This document shows positions 33,402-42,400 of a DNA stretch of 64,000 nt, in pieces; positions within the stretch are counted from its first letter, which is position 1; every line of letters begins with the position of its first letter. The position numbers were made by a program, and so were the translations under genes. Source of the DNA: Anaerolineaceae bacterium (GTDB lineage: Bacteria; Chloroflexota; Anaerolineae; Anaerolineales; Anaerolineaceae). The stretch lies in contig JAENYZ010000001.1 of the NCBI GenBank assembly GCA_016841525.1, positions 124,001 through 188,000 of the forward strand, in the 5' to 3' direction. A model generated the notes under the pieces. That model did no database searches, was not told where the DNA came from, and was given only the letters and a program-made list of their open reading frames with translations.

Positions 33402-34175
33402 ATGGAATATGTCAATACACCTGGTGCCAGTTATACAATTCATACGGATGTCTATGAGGGGCCTCTCGATCTGCTTCTGGATTTGATAACAAAAGCAGAA
33501 CTTGAGATAACTCACCTTGCCCTGGCAAAAGTGACAGACCAATACCTCTTGCATCTTGAGAGAATGCCGGAAAAATCTGCCGTTGAGGTTTCGGGGTTTT
33601 TAATTGTCGCTGCAAAGCTGATCCAAATCAAGTCAGAAGCACTCTTACCCAGGCCGCCCGTCAGGGAAGAGGGCGAGGAAGATCCGGCTGAAAGCCTGGC
33701 AAGACAACTCAGGATCTATCGAGAGATAAAAAACGCTGCCAGTTGGCTCCAAAATATGGAAGAAAAAGGACAGCATACTTACATTCGCTTAGCGCCCCCA
33801 CCCGTCATCGATGAACAGCTTGATCTAAGGGGGATCTCGATTGATGATCTTGTAGAAATGCTTAAAACCTTGTATCGCTACGAAGAGGAGGCTGCACCCT
33901 TAACCTCCGTTGTGACAATTCCACGAAGAACGATCAAAGATAAAATACGCGAGCTTATCAATCATCTTAGAAAGACGGATAGACTGTCTTATCGTAATCT
34001 TCTGAACAAGGATGCAGACAGAATTGATGCCATTGTTCTTTTCCTGGCAATCCTTGAAATGATAAAACAGAATTACGCCTTTGCTGAGCAGGAGAGTCTT
34101 TTCTCAGACATCAACATAAAAGCTACGGAGAATACTTTTCGTGAAGATGAGTTGCAATTGGCACTCGATGATTAA
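33402..34175 (+). CDS. scpA: Segregation and condensation protein A
   Basis: A 257-aa kleisin that bridges SMC heads. TDVYEGPLDLLLDLITKAELEITHLALAKVTDQYL is the canonical N-terminal SMC-neck binding segment. FLIVAAKLIQIKSEALLP is also conserved, and the C-terminal winged helix ends LFLAILEMIKQNYAFAEQESLFSDI. ATG 33402 is chosen: AGGAAA lies upstream and the family sequence begins soon after. No scpB follows; the next genes are membrane proteins. Confidence 0.95.
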   Translation: MEYVNTPGASYTIHTDVYEGPLDLLLDLITKAELEITHLALAKVTDQYLLHLERMPEKSAVEVSGFLIVAAKLIQIKSEALLPRPPVREEGEEDPAESLARQLRIYREIKNAASWLQNMEEKGQHTYIRLAPPPVIDEQLDLRGISIDDLVEMLKTLYRYEEEAAPLTSVVTIPRRTIKDKIRELINHLRKTDRLSYRNLLNKDADRIDAIVLFLAILEMIKQNYAFAEQESLFSDINIKATENTFREDELQLALDD

Positions 34176-34247
34176 ATCCGTTATAATTAACTTCAAATGG
34201 TATCCCTAAATAATTGAATATTATTAGAATTTGATCAGGTAATATCT

Positions 34248-34685
34248 ATGACAGATGAAATAAAAGTTAAACAACTGCAAGAAGAAATCAGCATTGAACA
34301 AAAAGCTGAGAATAAAAATAATAAGTACCTGATTATTGGCATTATTGCAGGCGTACTGATCATTGCAGCAGTCGTTGTTGCGACTATTTTTTTGGTCAGA
34401 GCTGACAACGATGTGACAGCACAAATCAGGGACATCTTCATAATTTTTATGGCATTAGCATCCCTGGTCCTTGGGATCGCTTTAGTTGTTTTGATTGCAC
34501 AACTTGCCATCCTGATCAACCTCCTTCAGAACGAAATCCGTCCTATCCTGGATTCGACGACTGAAACCGTCAACACCCTCAAAGGGACAACACAATTTCT
34601 CAGCAACAATCTGACGGAACCAGTGATCAAACTCAATGAATACTTAGCAATGTTCAAAAAGATCATCAAACCATCAAAGAAATAG
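34248..34685 (+). CDS. YtxG/DUF948-like membrane protein
   Basis: A 145-aa protein with two membrane helices: LIIGIIAGVLIIAAVVVATIFLV (about 27-49) and IIFMALASLVLGIALVVLIAQLAILINLL (about 64-92). The amphipathic C-terminal helix (LNEYLAMFKKIIKPSKK) follows a segment with TTETVNTLKGTTQFLSNNLTEPV. That segment resembles DUF948/YtxG stress proteins, which often precede YtxH. It is followed after 52 bp by the YtxH-like gene, which supports the call. The molecular function is unknown. Confidence 0.7.
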   Translation: MTDEIKVKQLQEEISIEQKAENKNNKYLIIGIIAGVLIIAAVVVATIFLVRADNDVTAQIRDIFIIFMALASLVLGIALVVLIAQLAILINLLQNEIRPILDSTTETVNTLKGTTQFLSNNLTEPVIKLNEYLAMFKKIIKPSKK

Positions 34686-34737
34686 TGCAATAATTAGTTA
34701 TAATAAATAAAATTAATTAGTTAAAAAGGAGAAAGAC

Positions 34738-35094
34738 ATGTCAGAAAATAATGATTTTGGTGCATTCTTAATAGGTTTCCTTGTTGGAGGTCTTACTGGC
34801 GCTGCGGTGTCACTGCTGTTTGCCCCCCAGGCTGGTGAAGAGACCCGCACTTTAATTCACGATAAAGCAATTGAACTTCGCGATCGTGCTTCTGAATCTG
34901 TTGAAGAAGCAAGGTTGAAGGCAGAAGAAGCCCTCAAAGAAGCAAAAGTAAAAACAGATGAATGGACAAGGCTTGCTAAACAACAAGCCGAGGAACTGAA
35001 GGTTAAGGGCGAAAAAACATTAGAAGAAAGTCGTGAAAAAATCGCCGGGGCAGTCAAACCCAAAGAACAAGAAGTCAGCGAATCAGAAATCTAA
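34738..35094 (+). CDS. YtxH-like general stress protein
   Basis: A 118-aa protein with an N-terminal glycine-rich membrane helix, FGAFLIGFLVGGLTGAAVSLLFAPQAGEETR, the hallmark of the YtxH family (PF12732). A long charged helix of Ala, Glu and Lys follows, like LEA or apolipoprotein repeats. Such proteins are linked to stress in Bacillus. AAGGAG precedes ATG. A strong terminator follows. Confidence 0.88.
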   Translation: MSENNDFGAFLIGFLVGGLTGAAVSLLFAPQAGEETRTLIHDKAIELRDRASESVEEARLKAEEALKEAKVKTDEWTRLAKQQAEELKVKGEKTLEESREKIAGAVKPKEQEVSESEI

Positions 35095-35098
35095 ACGC

Positions 35099-35132
35099 AA
35101 AAGAGGCCGGCAAACACCGGCCTCTTTTTTTT
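35099..35132 (+). terminator. Rho-independent terminator after the YtxH-like gene
   Basis: Stem AAAGAGGCCGG-CAAACA-CCGGCCTCTTT (35100-35127) followed by a T-run. Its A-rich 5' side also lets it act on the opposite strand, after nnr. Confidence 0.93.
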
Positions 35133-35171
35133 GCTTATTTCCTATTATCAGAGCATATTTATCATACTTTT

Positions 35172-36713
35172 TCAAATTAAACCAAAAGCTTTGGGAATTG
35201 CATCCAAAATATCCACCGCGGTAACACATCTATCCGAACCAAGTTCTGCTTTTGCTAAAATTCCAGCCTGACCGTGCAGCCAAACGCTTGCAACTGCTGC
35301 TTTATTTTGTAATGGTCCTTGAGCTAACAAGCCGCCAATTAACCCGGAAAGAACGTCGCCGCTGCCGGCAGTGGCTAAAGCCGGTTCACTGACTGGGTTA
35401 ACCCAGATACTGCCTTCATGATCAGCCACAACAGTTTCAGCACCTTTTAACACCAGGCACACACGCCACTTTTCTGCATACTCCCTTGCAATTTCCCAAC
35501 GATTGGATTGAATTTCATTGATTTCCAAATCGGTGAGAATGGACATTTCCCCAGGATGCGGCGTTAGTACCGATCGTTCAGGTAACATTTGCCACCATTC
35601 GGGAATTCGCCGCAATAACTTCAAACCATCTGCATCGAAAACCGTGGGAAGATCGCTGGGGATGCTTTCTAACAAAGCTGTGAGAAAAGGTATGTTACTA
35701 TCCTCCAGACCCCATCCTGGGCCGATGACCATAGAATCAGCCTTTGAAATCATCTTCAAAAGGTTCTCAATACCTTTTACCCCATAACCACCGTCAATGT
35801 CTGGCAGGAAAGTCCACACGGCTTCTGGCAGATGTCCAGCAATGCTTTGATGTACAACAGCTGGTGTTGCAATGTGAACCAGGCCACAGCCTGCACGATA
35901 AGCCGCCTTTCCTGTTAAATAGGCTGCACCTGTGTAAGATTGTGTACCTGCAATCACAAAGCACGTGCCAAAGGTTCCCTTGTGAGATTTGTAAGGTCTT
36001 TCAGGAAGATATTTCTCAACAATCTCACGGGTGATCATTTCCGGTAATCGTTGAGAAATATAATTTGAAATTTCACCAATGCCAATGTCTATTGAATGCA
36101 ATTCGCCGGCTTTTTCCCTTGCAGGATGTTTCAATAGACCTTGCTTCATCGCTGCCATACACAGCGTATCATCGGCAGTTAATGTGACATCCGATACCTC
36201 CCCTGTATCGCAGTCGACCCCTGAAGGGCAGTCTAGAGCTACCAGGCGCACCCCAGAACGATTTTCAAGCACAGCATACACCCTACCCATAACAGCCTGT
36301 AAAGCGCCCCTGAGAGGCAGTTTTAGCCCCGTTCCCAAAATACCATCCAATTCAATCGTTCCAGGCTCAATTGCAGCTTCCAAATAATCAATGTTTTCTC
36401 CCCTTGAAATGTTAACGATGCTGCCGCCTGTATGTAGATAGGACTCTACCAGCCCATCGCTTTGCCTTTCTTTTGCCAGGAAGACAATCGTTCTTAAACC
36501 CCAACTCGACAACCACGTCATGGCAATCAGCGTGTCGCCCCCGTTATTCCCGGATCCCACCAAACCCACAACATTCACTGCTTCCGGAAAAGTTTCATGG
36601 ATCCATGTTGCGACCCCTAGGCCGGCTGTTTGCATCATTTTCTGGGAAGATATGCCAGATTCATCAGCGTCTTTTTCAATTGATTGCATTTGTTGGACAG
36701 AAACGATTTTCAT
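35172..36713 (-). CDS. nnr: Bifunctional NAD(P)HX epimerase / ADP-dependent NAD(P)HX dehydratase
   Basis: Repairs hydrated NAD(P)H. The N-terminal epimerase domain (about 1-215) shows VGSGNNGGDTLIA and LDCPSGVDCDTGEV. The C-terminal ribokinase-like dehydratase (about 230-510) shows YKSHKGTFGTCFVIAGTQSYTGAAYLTGKAA, GPGWG, TPHPGEM and ATAGSGDVLSGLIGGLLAQG. Length 513 aa from ATG 36713, selected because AAAGGGAA lies 6 nt upstream; two earlier in-frame ATGs lack a signal. A TATAAT at 36749-36744 would be its -10. It faces tRNA-Asp and the two promoters are divergent. Confidence 0.93.
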   Translation of the reverse strand: MKIVSVQQMQSIEKDADESGISSQKMMQTAGLGVATWIHETFPEAVNVVGLVGSGNNGGDTLIAMTWLSSWGLRTIVFLAKERQSDGLVESYLHTGGSIVNISRGENIDYLEAAIEPGTIELDGILGTGLKLPLRGALQAVMGRVYAVLENRSGVRLVALDCPSGVDCDTGEVSDVTLTADDTLCMAAMKQGLLKHPAREKAGELHSIDIGIGEISNYISQRLPEMITREIVEKYLPERPYKSHKGTFGTCFVIAGTQSYTGAAYLTGKAAYRAGCGLVHIATPAVVHQSIAGHLPEAVWTFLPDIDGGYGVKGIENLLKMISKADSMVIGPGWGLEDSNIPFLTALLESIPSDLPTVFDADGLKLLRRIPEWWQMLPERSVLTPHPGEMSILTDLEINEIQSNRWEIAREYAEKWRVCLVLKGAETVVADHEGSIWVNPVSEPALATAGSGDVLSGLIGGLLAQGPLQNKAAVASVWLHGQAGILAKAELGSDRCVTAVDILDAIPKAFGLI

Positions 36714-36768
36714 GGCTTCCCTTTCATTGCTATTCATAAATCTATTATAAGAGATTCTCAAATTTCTC

Positions 36769-36797
36769 TTGACTTTTAATATCCCATGTGATAAGAT
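36769..36797 (+). promoter_or_regulatory. Promoter of tRNA-Asp
   Basis: TTGACT (36769-36774), 17-bp spacer, TAAGAT (36792-36797). Transcription would start about 5 nt before the tRNA. Confidence 0.85.
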
Positions 36798-36808
36798 ATC
36801 TTTCGCTT

Positions 36809-36882
36809 GGGGGCGTGGTGTAGTGGTTCAACATGCGGCCCTGTCAAGGCCGAGACCGCGGGTTCGAATCCCGTCGCTCCCG
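36809..36882 (+). tRNA. tRNA-Asp (anticodon GUC)
   Basis: Acceptor GGGGGCG / CGCTCCC (one G-T pair) with discriminator G. Anticodon stem GGCC/GGCC with loop CTGTCAA. T arm GCGGG-TTCGAAT-CCCGT. CCA is not encoded. Followed at once by a terminator. Confidence 0.96.
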
Positions 36883-36884
36883 CT

Positions 36885-36912
36885 AAAAGTGCAAGGTTAT
36901 CCTTGCACTTTT
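36885..36912 (+). terminator. Terminator of tRNA-Asp
   Basis: Stem AAAAGTGCAAGG-TTAT-CCTTGCACTTTT, 12 bp, directly after the tRNA. Confidence 0.92.
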
Positions 36913-36940
36913 GCATTTAAATCATCAGATATCTTAGCAT

Positions 36941-36971
36941 AAAAAAAGAGGCGAAGTTCTAATCGCCTCTG
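36941..36971 (-). terminator. Terminator of the first MFS gene
   Basis: Inverted repeat GAGGCGA / TCGCCTC (36948-36954, 36963-36969), with seven A on the plus strand before it, so T7 after it on the minus strand, downstream of the MFS stop. Confidence 0.88.
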
Positions 36972-36994
36972 TGATTTTCTCCGTTTTCTCCGAT

Positions 36995-38356
36995 TTAATC
37001 ATGCATCCCGTTGATGATTTTCGCCCTTTCTGCCATCATGTTTCTTAATTTTTCTGAGTCTTTAGGGTAGGTAATATAAAACAAACTGAACAAAGCAGCG
37101 CAAATGATCCAGGGAAAGGGCACTGTCCACAGTAATGCCTGGGTTAAACCCATCCGGTCTGCCAGTGACCCTGCAATTACACCCGCAATTGCTGCAAAAC
37201 CACTCTCAATGAAAGTTGTCATCGAAAAAGCCGTGCCGCGCAATTCTGGGGGAACAACACCCTGCATCATCGGTTCTTTGGCACCCTTTCCTGGCCAACT
37301 GATCATCAAAGCTGTAAAAAAGCTCAGGGCAATAATTCCCCAAAGAGACCAATTCTCTGTTCGTGTGAAAAGAATAAAAGTCAGGGGGATGCCGCTGACA
37401 ATCGAGATTTGGCCTATGATGGTTCTGCCGTATTTTGGATTGACCTGTTCAGCCCAATCGCCTAAGTACCCACCAATAATATTTGAGATGACCGTCCCTA
37501 CCACAATCCCAGCAAAAACCATGGTCGCATTTTCTGCTGGAATATTCCGACCGTTTACAAGCCAGGTGATCAAGAAAGATCCCATCACAACCCAGGGCAT
37601 TGATCCCGCCAAACCCTGCCCAATAGCCACCCAAATCGTTGGGATCTTTAAAACCTTCGGGAGATCAGAAAGCTGCAAGCCAAATTTTTTGGCGTCTTCT
37701 CGGGTGATCTTTCCTGCCAGCTCGGGTTCTGCTTCACCACGCACAGGCTCTTCCACCAAAAACCAGACCATCAACCCGCTCAAAACGCTGAACGCACCTA
37801 ACAGAAAGAATCCCCATCGCCACAAATCCGGTGTTGCTAAAAAGCCTAAACCAAGCGTGGCGATGATTATTCCAAATACGCCTGTCGCCTCCATTAAACC
37901 CAGGGCTTTTCCCCGGTCTTTAGGTGGAAATGTATCCGACATAATCGAAAAGGTCGCTGGCATCAGGCAACCCAATCCAATACCTGAAATTGCCCGAATG
38001 ACCAATAATTGACCAAAGTTTTGAGTAAAACCAACCGCAACAGTCCATAACCCCCATATCCCGGTCCCGAAAAGAATGACGGTTTTTCGTGAGACCTTAT
38101 CAGAAATATATCCCCAAAACGGTGAAGAGATTGATTGAAGTAAATTCCGAATGGTGCTGATAACCCCTAAATTGCTGTAAGATAAACCCCAGATTGCCTG
38201 CAAAGTAGGGAATAAAACCGATAATGCCTGCCCTTCTCCCTGGTCAATAAAATAACCAAAGGAAAGTGCAAATAGAGTCCGGCCTTTTTGGTTCTTCTTC
38301 TGAACTGAAATTTTTTCCTTTTCAATTTTTCTTTCCATTTCGACGATTTGTTCCAT
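36995..38356 (-). CDS. Major facilitator superfamily transporter (spinster-like)
   Basis: A 453-aa inner-membrane transporter with 12 predicted helices. The MFS A-motif between TM2 and TM3 is GYISDKVSRKTV, and a second copy (GGYLGDWAEQV) lies between TM8 and TM9. The loop between TM6 and TM7 is long and charged. The N-terminal 25 residues are basic and polar. AAGGAG precedes ATG. The sequence resembles spinster or sugar-phosphate MFS members but the substrate cannot be read. It is the second of two neighbouring minus-strand MFS genes but they are separated by 160 bp. Confidence 0.82.
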   Translation of the reverse strand: MEQIVEMERKIEKEKISVQKKNQKGRTLFALSFGYFIDQGEGQALSVLFPTLQAIWGLSYSNLGVISTIRNLLQSISSPFWGYISDKVSRKTVILFGTGIWGLWTVAVGFTQNFGQLLVIRAISGIGLGCLMPATFSIMSDTFPPKDRGKALGLMEATGVFGIIIATLGLGFLATPDLWRWGFFLLGAFSVLSGLMVWFLVEEPVRGEAEPELAGKITREDAKKFGLQLSDLPKVLKIPTIWVAIGQGLAGSMPWVVMGSFLITWLVNGRNIPAENATMVFAGIVVGTVISNIIGGYLGDWAEQVNPKYGRTIIGQISIVSGIPLTFILFTRTENWSLWGIIALSFFTALMISWPGKGAKEPMMQGVVPPELRGTAFSMTTFIESGFAAIAGVIAGSLADRMGLTQALLWTVPFPWIICAALFSLFYITYPKDSEKLRNMMAERAKIINGMHD

Positions 38357-38520
38357 CTTCTCTCCTTTTTATAGACCAATTTAAAAATCGGCTCATGATA
38401 ATCGTTGTTTTATGAATTATTTTTATTCAAAATTTCTGCAGTTCCTTCACCTTCTCCTGTCTATTTCAATATGTATATACGAAATTTTAATTATTGTTGA
38501 TAAAAACTCAAATTTAGCAT

Positions 38521-39795
38521 TTATTCGTTTGACTCCCCACTTTCAAATCTGTTCTGATTCCACCGAGGTTCTAAAACCCATCGATTCATCATCACCAATC
38601 CAACCATGGTGATAATCGCACAAATCCCAAATAAGACGCCATAATCAGCTCTCGACGCAATCAGGGACGCCAGAAGAGGTGCCACAAGTCCGGTGATGCC
38701 CTTTGCGGTATTTGACAGTCCTGAATATGTCGGTACACGAGAGATTGCACAAAACTCCCAAACCATCAGCATGCCTGAAATAATACCAGAGCTAATGTAA
38801 ATGCCATAAAGAAAAAACACAATTAAATAAAATTCTGGTGAAGGCATCACTACGGCGATTATAAAAGCCAGTAAATTTGCGAGAACTCCAATTTCCATGG
38901 ACTGTTTGTGCCCATGTTTATCAGCTAGTTTGCCTAAAATCAAATTACCAATCGATTGACCAAATAATAAGGCAAAAGTGTATAAACCAACTGTTGCGTC
39001 TGAGACAGTAAATCGCCTGATCGCACTGATCGTAAAAAATCCAGCCCCCATTGCACCTAAAGTAATGATCACATTGGATAGGACATATCTTCGAAAATTT
39101 TGATCAGAATTAAAGATTTGCCACAAATCCTTTCGGTAGCTTTGCCAATCCTGCTCAACAATATCAGCTTCAGAAGTCGGTTCGCGAGTTAAACCCAAAA
39201 ATATCCAGCTCAAAAAGAAAAATGCTGCCGCAATAACAAAGTGAATAATAAATGAATTGGGAAATGCAAAAGTTCTCAAGAACCATGCGCTCAAAAGTGA
39301 ACCGAAAATGCCCATACCGTTCCCGATAAACATTGTCAAACCCATAAAAGATCCGCGTTTTTCTGCTGAGAAAATTTTTGCTACCAATGCCATCCATGCA
39401 GGCGCTACAACCCCAGCACCCAAGGCATTCCACAACACACATAAAAAGAACAATGCTAATGCCCATGAAGGATGGGATCTAGCCAAAACGCCGCTGAATA
39501 TCATTAAAATTATTGGCAATCTTTCAAGGAAAAACCCCCAACCAACAGCTATTTTCTTTACGCGCAATTGTGCTTCTGTAATCCTTGCAGATAACAACTG
39601 GGGTAAAAACCAGCCTGCAGAAATAACAACACTAACAAGGGCGATAGGGATCAACGAGGATGTTAATTTACTGATGAAGAGAGGGTAAATTGTCGCGGCA
39701 GAAATAAAACTGCTGCCAAACCAGTAGGAAGCGCCATCCAATAAATTTACTGTAAAATTCCAGCGATAATTTTTACTTTGGGATCGATGTGGCAT
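38521..39795 (-). CDS. Major facilitator superfamily transporter
   Basis: A 424-aa membrane protein with 11-12 predicted helices. Typical features are GNLILGKLADKHGHKQS (MFS A-like motif at the start of the second half) and VAPAWMALVAKIFSAEKRGSFMG in the first half. It is not closely similar to the neighbouring MFS protein. Start ATG 39795 has no evident Shine-Dalgarno. Substrate unknown. Located just downstream of the sugar importer terminator on the same strand; a link to sugar metabolism is only positional. Confidence 0.78.
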   Translation of the reverse strand: MPHRSQSKNYRWNFTVNLLDGASYWFGSSFISAATIYPLFISKLTSSLIPIALVSVVISAGWFLPQLLSARITEAQLRVKKIAVGWGFFLERLPIILMIFSGVLARSHPSWALALFFLCVLWNALGAGVVAPAWMALVAKIFSAEKRGSFMGLTMFIGNGMGIFGSLLSAWFLRTFAFPNSFIIHFVIAAAFFFLSWIFLGLTREPTSEADIVEQDWQSYRKDLWQIFNSDQNFRRYVLSNVIITLGAMGAGFFTISAIRRFTVSDATVGLYTFALLFGQSIGNLILGKLADKHGHKQSMEIGVLANLLAFIIAVVMPSPEFYLIVFFLYGIYISSGIISGMLMVWEFCAISRVPTYSGLSNTAKGITGLVAPLLASLIASRADYGVLFGICAIITMVGLVMMNRWVLEPRWNQNRFESGESNE

Positions 39796-39944
39796 TTATG
39801 TTAACCCATTTACCTTTTTTGTTTTGAAAATATTAAGAATCTACTAAACCACGAATTATTGAGGTAATGCTAAGAATTATAGTAGAAGTTAATAAATGGT
39901 GGCAGGTTAAATTTTTATCGTGCTTAGCAGAAACTCTATAATAC

Positions 39945-39981
39945 ACAAAAAGAACCATTTACAAAATCTGTAAATGGTTCT
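39945..39981 (-). terminator. Terminator of the aglEFG-like operon
   Basis: Stem of 13 bp, AGAACCATTTACA / TGTAAATGGTTCT (39951-39963, 39969-39981). On the minus strand a run of T follows at 39950-39947. It lies 33 bp after the aglG-like stop. Confidence 0.92.
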
Positions 39982-40013
39982 CTAAATATTGAATTATTAC
40001 AAAAAGTAAATGC

Positions 40014-41114
40014 TCATCCCTTTACAGAGCCAGCCATCAAACCACGGACAAAGTACCTTTGTAAACTTAAAAAGACAACCAGTGGGAGAATCATACTAAC
40101 AAAAGCTGCAGATGTCATCAGTTGCCAGTCCTGACCTTTTTCACCAACGAGTTCCGCAACTGCAATTGTGACAGTCTTATTCTTTTCTCCCAGGAAAACT
40201 AGGGCAACAAGATAGTCGTTCCACAACCAGAGGAATTGAAAAATCGCAAAGGACGCTAGAGCAGGTACAGATAGTGGGAGAATCAACCTTGTGAAAATCG
40301 TAAAGTTTGACGCACCATCAATATAGGCTGATTCCAGTATCTCTCTGGGTATTGTACTGATGTAGTTGAATAAAAGATATGTAGCCAGTGGCAAGCCAAA
40401 TCCAGCATGAGCTAGCCAAATACCCAGAAAAGTACCATTCAGACCCATACGCACATAGTCCTGCAATATTGGTACTAAGGCAATTTGCAACGGAACAACA
40501 AGTAAGGCAACAATGATAGTAAAAAGGATATTCCGTCCAGGAAAATTTAACCACGCAAATCCGAAGGCTGCAAAGGCAGCAATGAGAATTGGGATGATTG
40601 TGCCAGGAATAGAAACTGCTAAGGAATTCAAAAACGCGCCGCCAAGGTTATTTCCATACCTGGTTATTGTATTTCCCTGACCATCTTTATAGGTTATAGT
40701 CTTCCCACCAATAACATCCGAATAGTTCTTCAAGGTCAGGTCGGTATTAAATCCAACCCATTGTTCATCATAAACGACCAGTTCACGATTGCGTTTGTTG
40801 CCATACCATTGAATAAAACGCCCATCATCCAATTCGATACCAGTACGCCACTCATCAAAGGTCGCTGTTATACCTTCAATTGTAATAGGGCCATCCACAT
40901 CAACCGAATCAGCTATGGATATCCGATCAACCTCAATATTCTCTTTATGTGGCAGTATCGTCCACCAACCCGATGTAAAAACTTCTTGACTTGGTCGGAA
41001 AGAAGTAATCAAAATACCTAAAATCGGCACCAACCAGATGATGGAAATAATGATTAATATGAAGTTCGTCCAAAATTGTTGAGATCTCTTTTGAGATTTT
41101 GCGCTCGTAGCCAT
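40014..41114 (-). CDS. Sugar ABC transporter permease, AglG/MalG-like
   Basis: A 366-aa inner-membrane permease. The first helix is followed by an unusual external segment of about 110 residues (about 50-160), as in AglG-type alpha-glucoside permeases. The remaining five helices hold the EAA loop in ESAYIDGASNFTIFTRLILPL, which contacts the ATPase. The ATG shares one base with the aglF-like stop (TGATG), and AAGGGG precedes it. Likely partner of the AglF-like permease for alpha-glucosides. No ATPase is encoded here. Confidence 0.88.
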   Translation of the reverse strand: MATSAKSQKRSQQFWTNFILIIISIIWLVPILGILITSFRPSQEVFTSGWWTILPHKENIEVDRISIADSVDVDGPITIEGITATFDEWRTGIELDDGRFIQWYGNKRNRELVVYDEQWVGFNTDLTLKNYSDVIGGKTITYKDGQGNTITRYGNNLGGAFLNSLAVSIPGTIIPILIAAFAAFGFAWLNFPGRNILFTIIVALLVVPLQIALVPILQDYVRMGLNGTFLGIWLAHAGFGLPLATYLLFNYISTIPREILESAYIDGASNFTIFTRLILPLSVPALASFAIFQFLWLWNDYLVALVFLGEKNKTVTIAVAELVGEKGQDWQLMTSAAFVSMILPLVVFLSLQRYFVRGLMAGSVKG

Positions 41115-42238
41115 CAGAACCCCTTTCTTTCCTTATTGAATTGACGCAAGTTGTAAATGATAACCGGGGTAACCGCAATCAGGAGAACAATGGCAATTGC
41201 AGAAGCGCGACCCTTATGTGTATAAGTAAAACTTTGTAAGTAAAATTCATTCGCAATTACATTCGTGCCATTATTTCCCCCTGTCATCACTCGTACAATA
41301 TCAAAGGTTTTCAAGCTAAAAATGACAATAGTTGTGACAACTGTAATTATCGTCCCTTTAATATACGGAATCGTTATGTTGAAAAAGGCACGTACTTCTG
41401 AAGCACCGTCAATTCTTGCTGCTTCCAGTAATTCTGCAGGAACACCCTTTATTGCAGAGGAAAGGATCACCATAGCGTAACCCGTCTGCAACCAAACCAT
41501 AATAATAATTAGGAAGAAGTTATTCCATGGAGGAATATTTAACCAGGGTTGAGGGTTTCCTCCTAATGCTGTCACGATTGCGTTGAGTAAACCAATCTCC
41601 TGAATATTTAGACCAACACCTTTGTAAGTGTAAATAAATTTCCAAATAACACCCGCACCAACGAATGAAATTGCCATTGGTGTGAATATAATCGACTTGT
41701 AAATCACTTCACCATGAGTTCGGTCTGCCAACACAGCAATCAGTAAACCCACAGCAACACTGAAAAATGTACCAAAAACCAACCAAAGGAGATTATTGCG
41801 GAAGGTCTCAAGCATTCGAGGGTTAGTGAAAGCAAAGACAAAATTATCAAAACCTACAAACTCCTGACCTAATCGATCTTGAAAACTTGCAACAAATGAA
41901 CGAACAACTGGAACTGCCAGGAACCAGCCCATAATTGCAATTGCTGGTCCTACAAAAACAAAGGGCTGTAATCGCGAGGACCAGGGTTTCGGCAATTTCA
42001 AGACCAACCAGTTGGCAACCACGTACAATAAAGCAACGCCGCCCACTCCCCAGACAATGGCAACAAGCACCTGAATGATTTGTGGAGCTTGAGCTCTTTG
42101 TAAAAAGAGATAGCCCTGCCAAAGAACCAAAAATGTCACAATGGGAACGAAGAGAGAAATCAGTATTTGGCCAAGGGTTGAACTGAACCAGCTTAAAATT
42201 CCCCCTTGTTCAGTATCGGTGTTTTGTGTATTAGCCAT
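41114..42238 (-). CDS. Sugar ABC transporter permease, AglF/MalF-like
   Basis: A 374-aa inner-membrane permease with eight or so predicted helices, two or three of them N-terminal to the conserved core. The EAA loop is EAARIDGASEVRAFFNITIPYI. ATG 42238 is chosen over GTG at 42244 because GGAGG lies 7 nt upstream. Overlaps aglG-like by one base. It follows the binding-protein gene after an intercistronic hairpin, which would allow the binding protein to be made in excess. Confidence 0.88.
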   Translation of the reverse strand: MANTQNTDTEQGGILSWFSSTLGQILISLFVPIVTFLVLWQGYLFLQRAQAPQIIQVLVAIVWGVGGVALLYVVANWLVLKLPKPWSSRLQPFVFVGPAIAIMGWFLAVPVVRSFVASFQDRLGQEFVGFDNFVFAFTNPRMLETFRNNLLWLVFGTFFSVAVGLLIAVLADRTHGEVIYKSIIFTPMAISFVGAGVIWKFIYTYKGVGLNIQEIGLLNAIVTALGGNPQPWLNIPPWNNFFLIIIMVWLQTGYAMVILSSAIKGVPAELLEAARIDGASEVRAFFNITIPYIKGTIITVVTTIVIFSLKTFDIVRVMTGGNNGTNVIANEFYLQSFTYTHKGRASAIAIVLLIAVTPVIIYNLRQFNKERKGF

Positions 42239-42266
42239 GCACACACCTCCAAAAATAATTATTTGA

Positions 42267-42297
42267 GAGACGGGCAGGAAAAATTCCTGCTCGTCTC
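42267..42297 (-). promoter_or_regulatory. Intercistronic hairpin between binding-protein and permease genes
   Basis: Arms GAGACGGGCAGGAA and TTCCTGCTCGTCTC, 14 bp with one wobble, AAA loop. It lies in the minus-strand transcript about 30 nt before the aglF-like start and 100 nt after the aglE-like stop. It lacks an immediate T-run, so a role in protecting the upstream mRNA or attenuating downstream expression is more likely than full termination. Confidence 0.7.
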
Positions 42298-42400
42298 CAG
42301 TTGTATTTTTACAACACCCTTATTACTTAATCGCTGATTACATCAATTTGAGTTAAGTAATGCAATAGAAAACCTTTGCATAGGCGTTGAAAGCTAAGCG

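Noticed and set aside
37104-38012. 302-codon open frame opposite the first MFS gene
   Set aside because: It is the antisense of a membrane protein gene, has biased Pro/Ile/Lys composition, no ribosome-binding site and no family resemblance.
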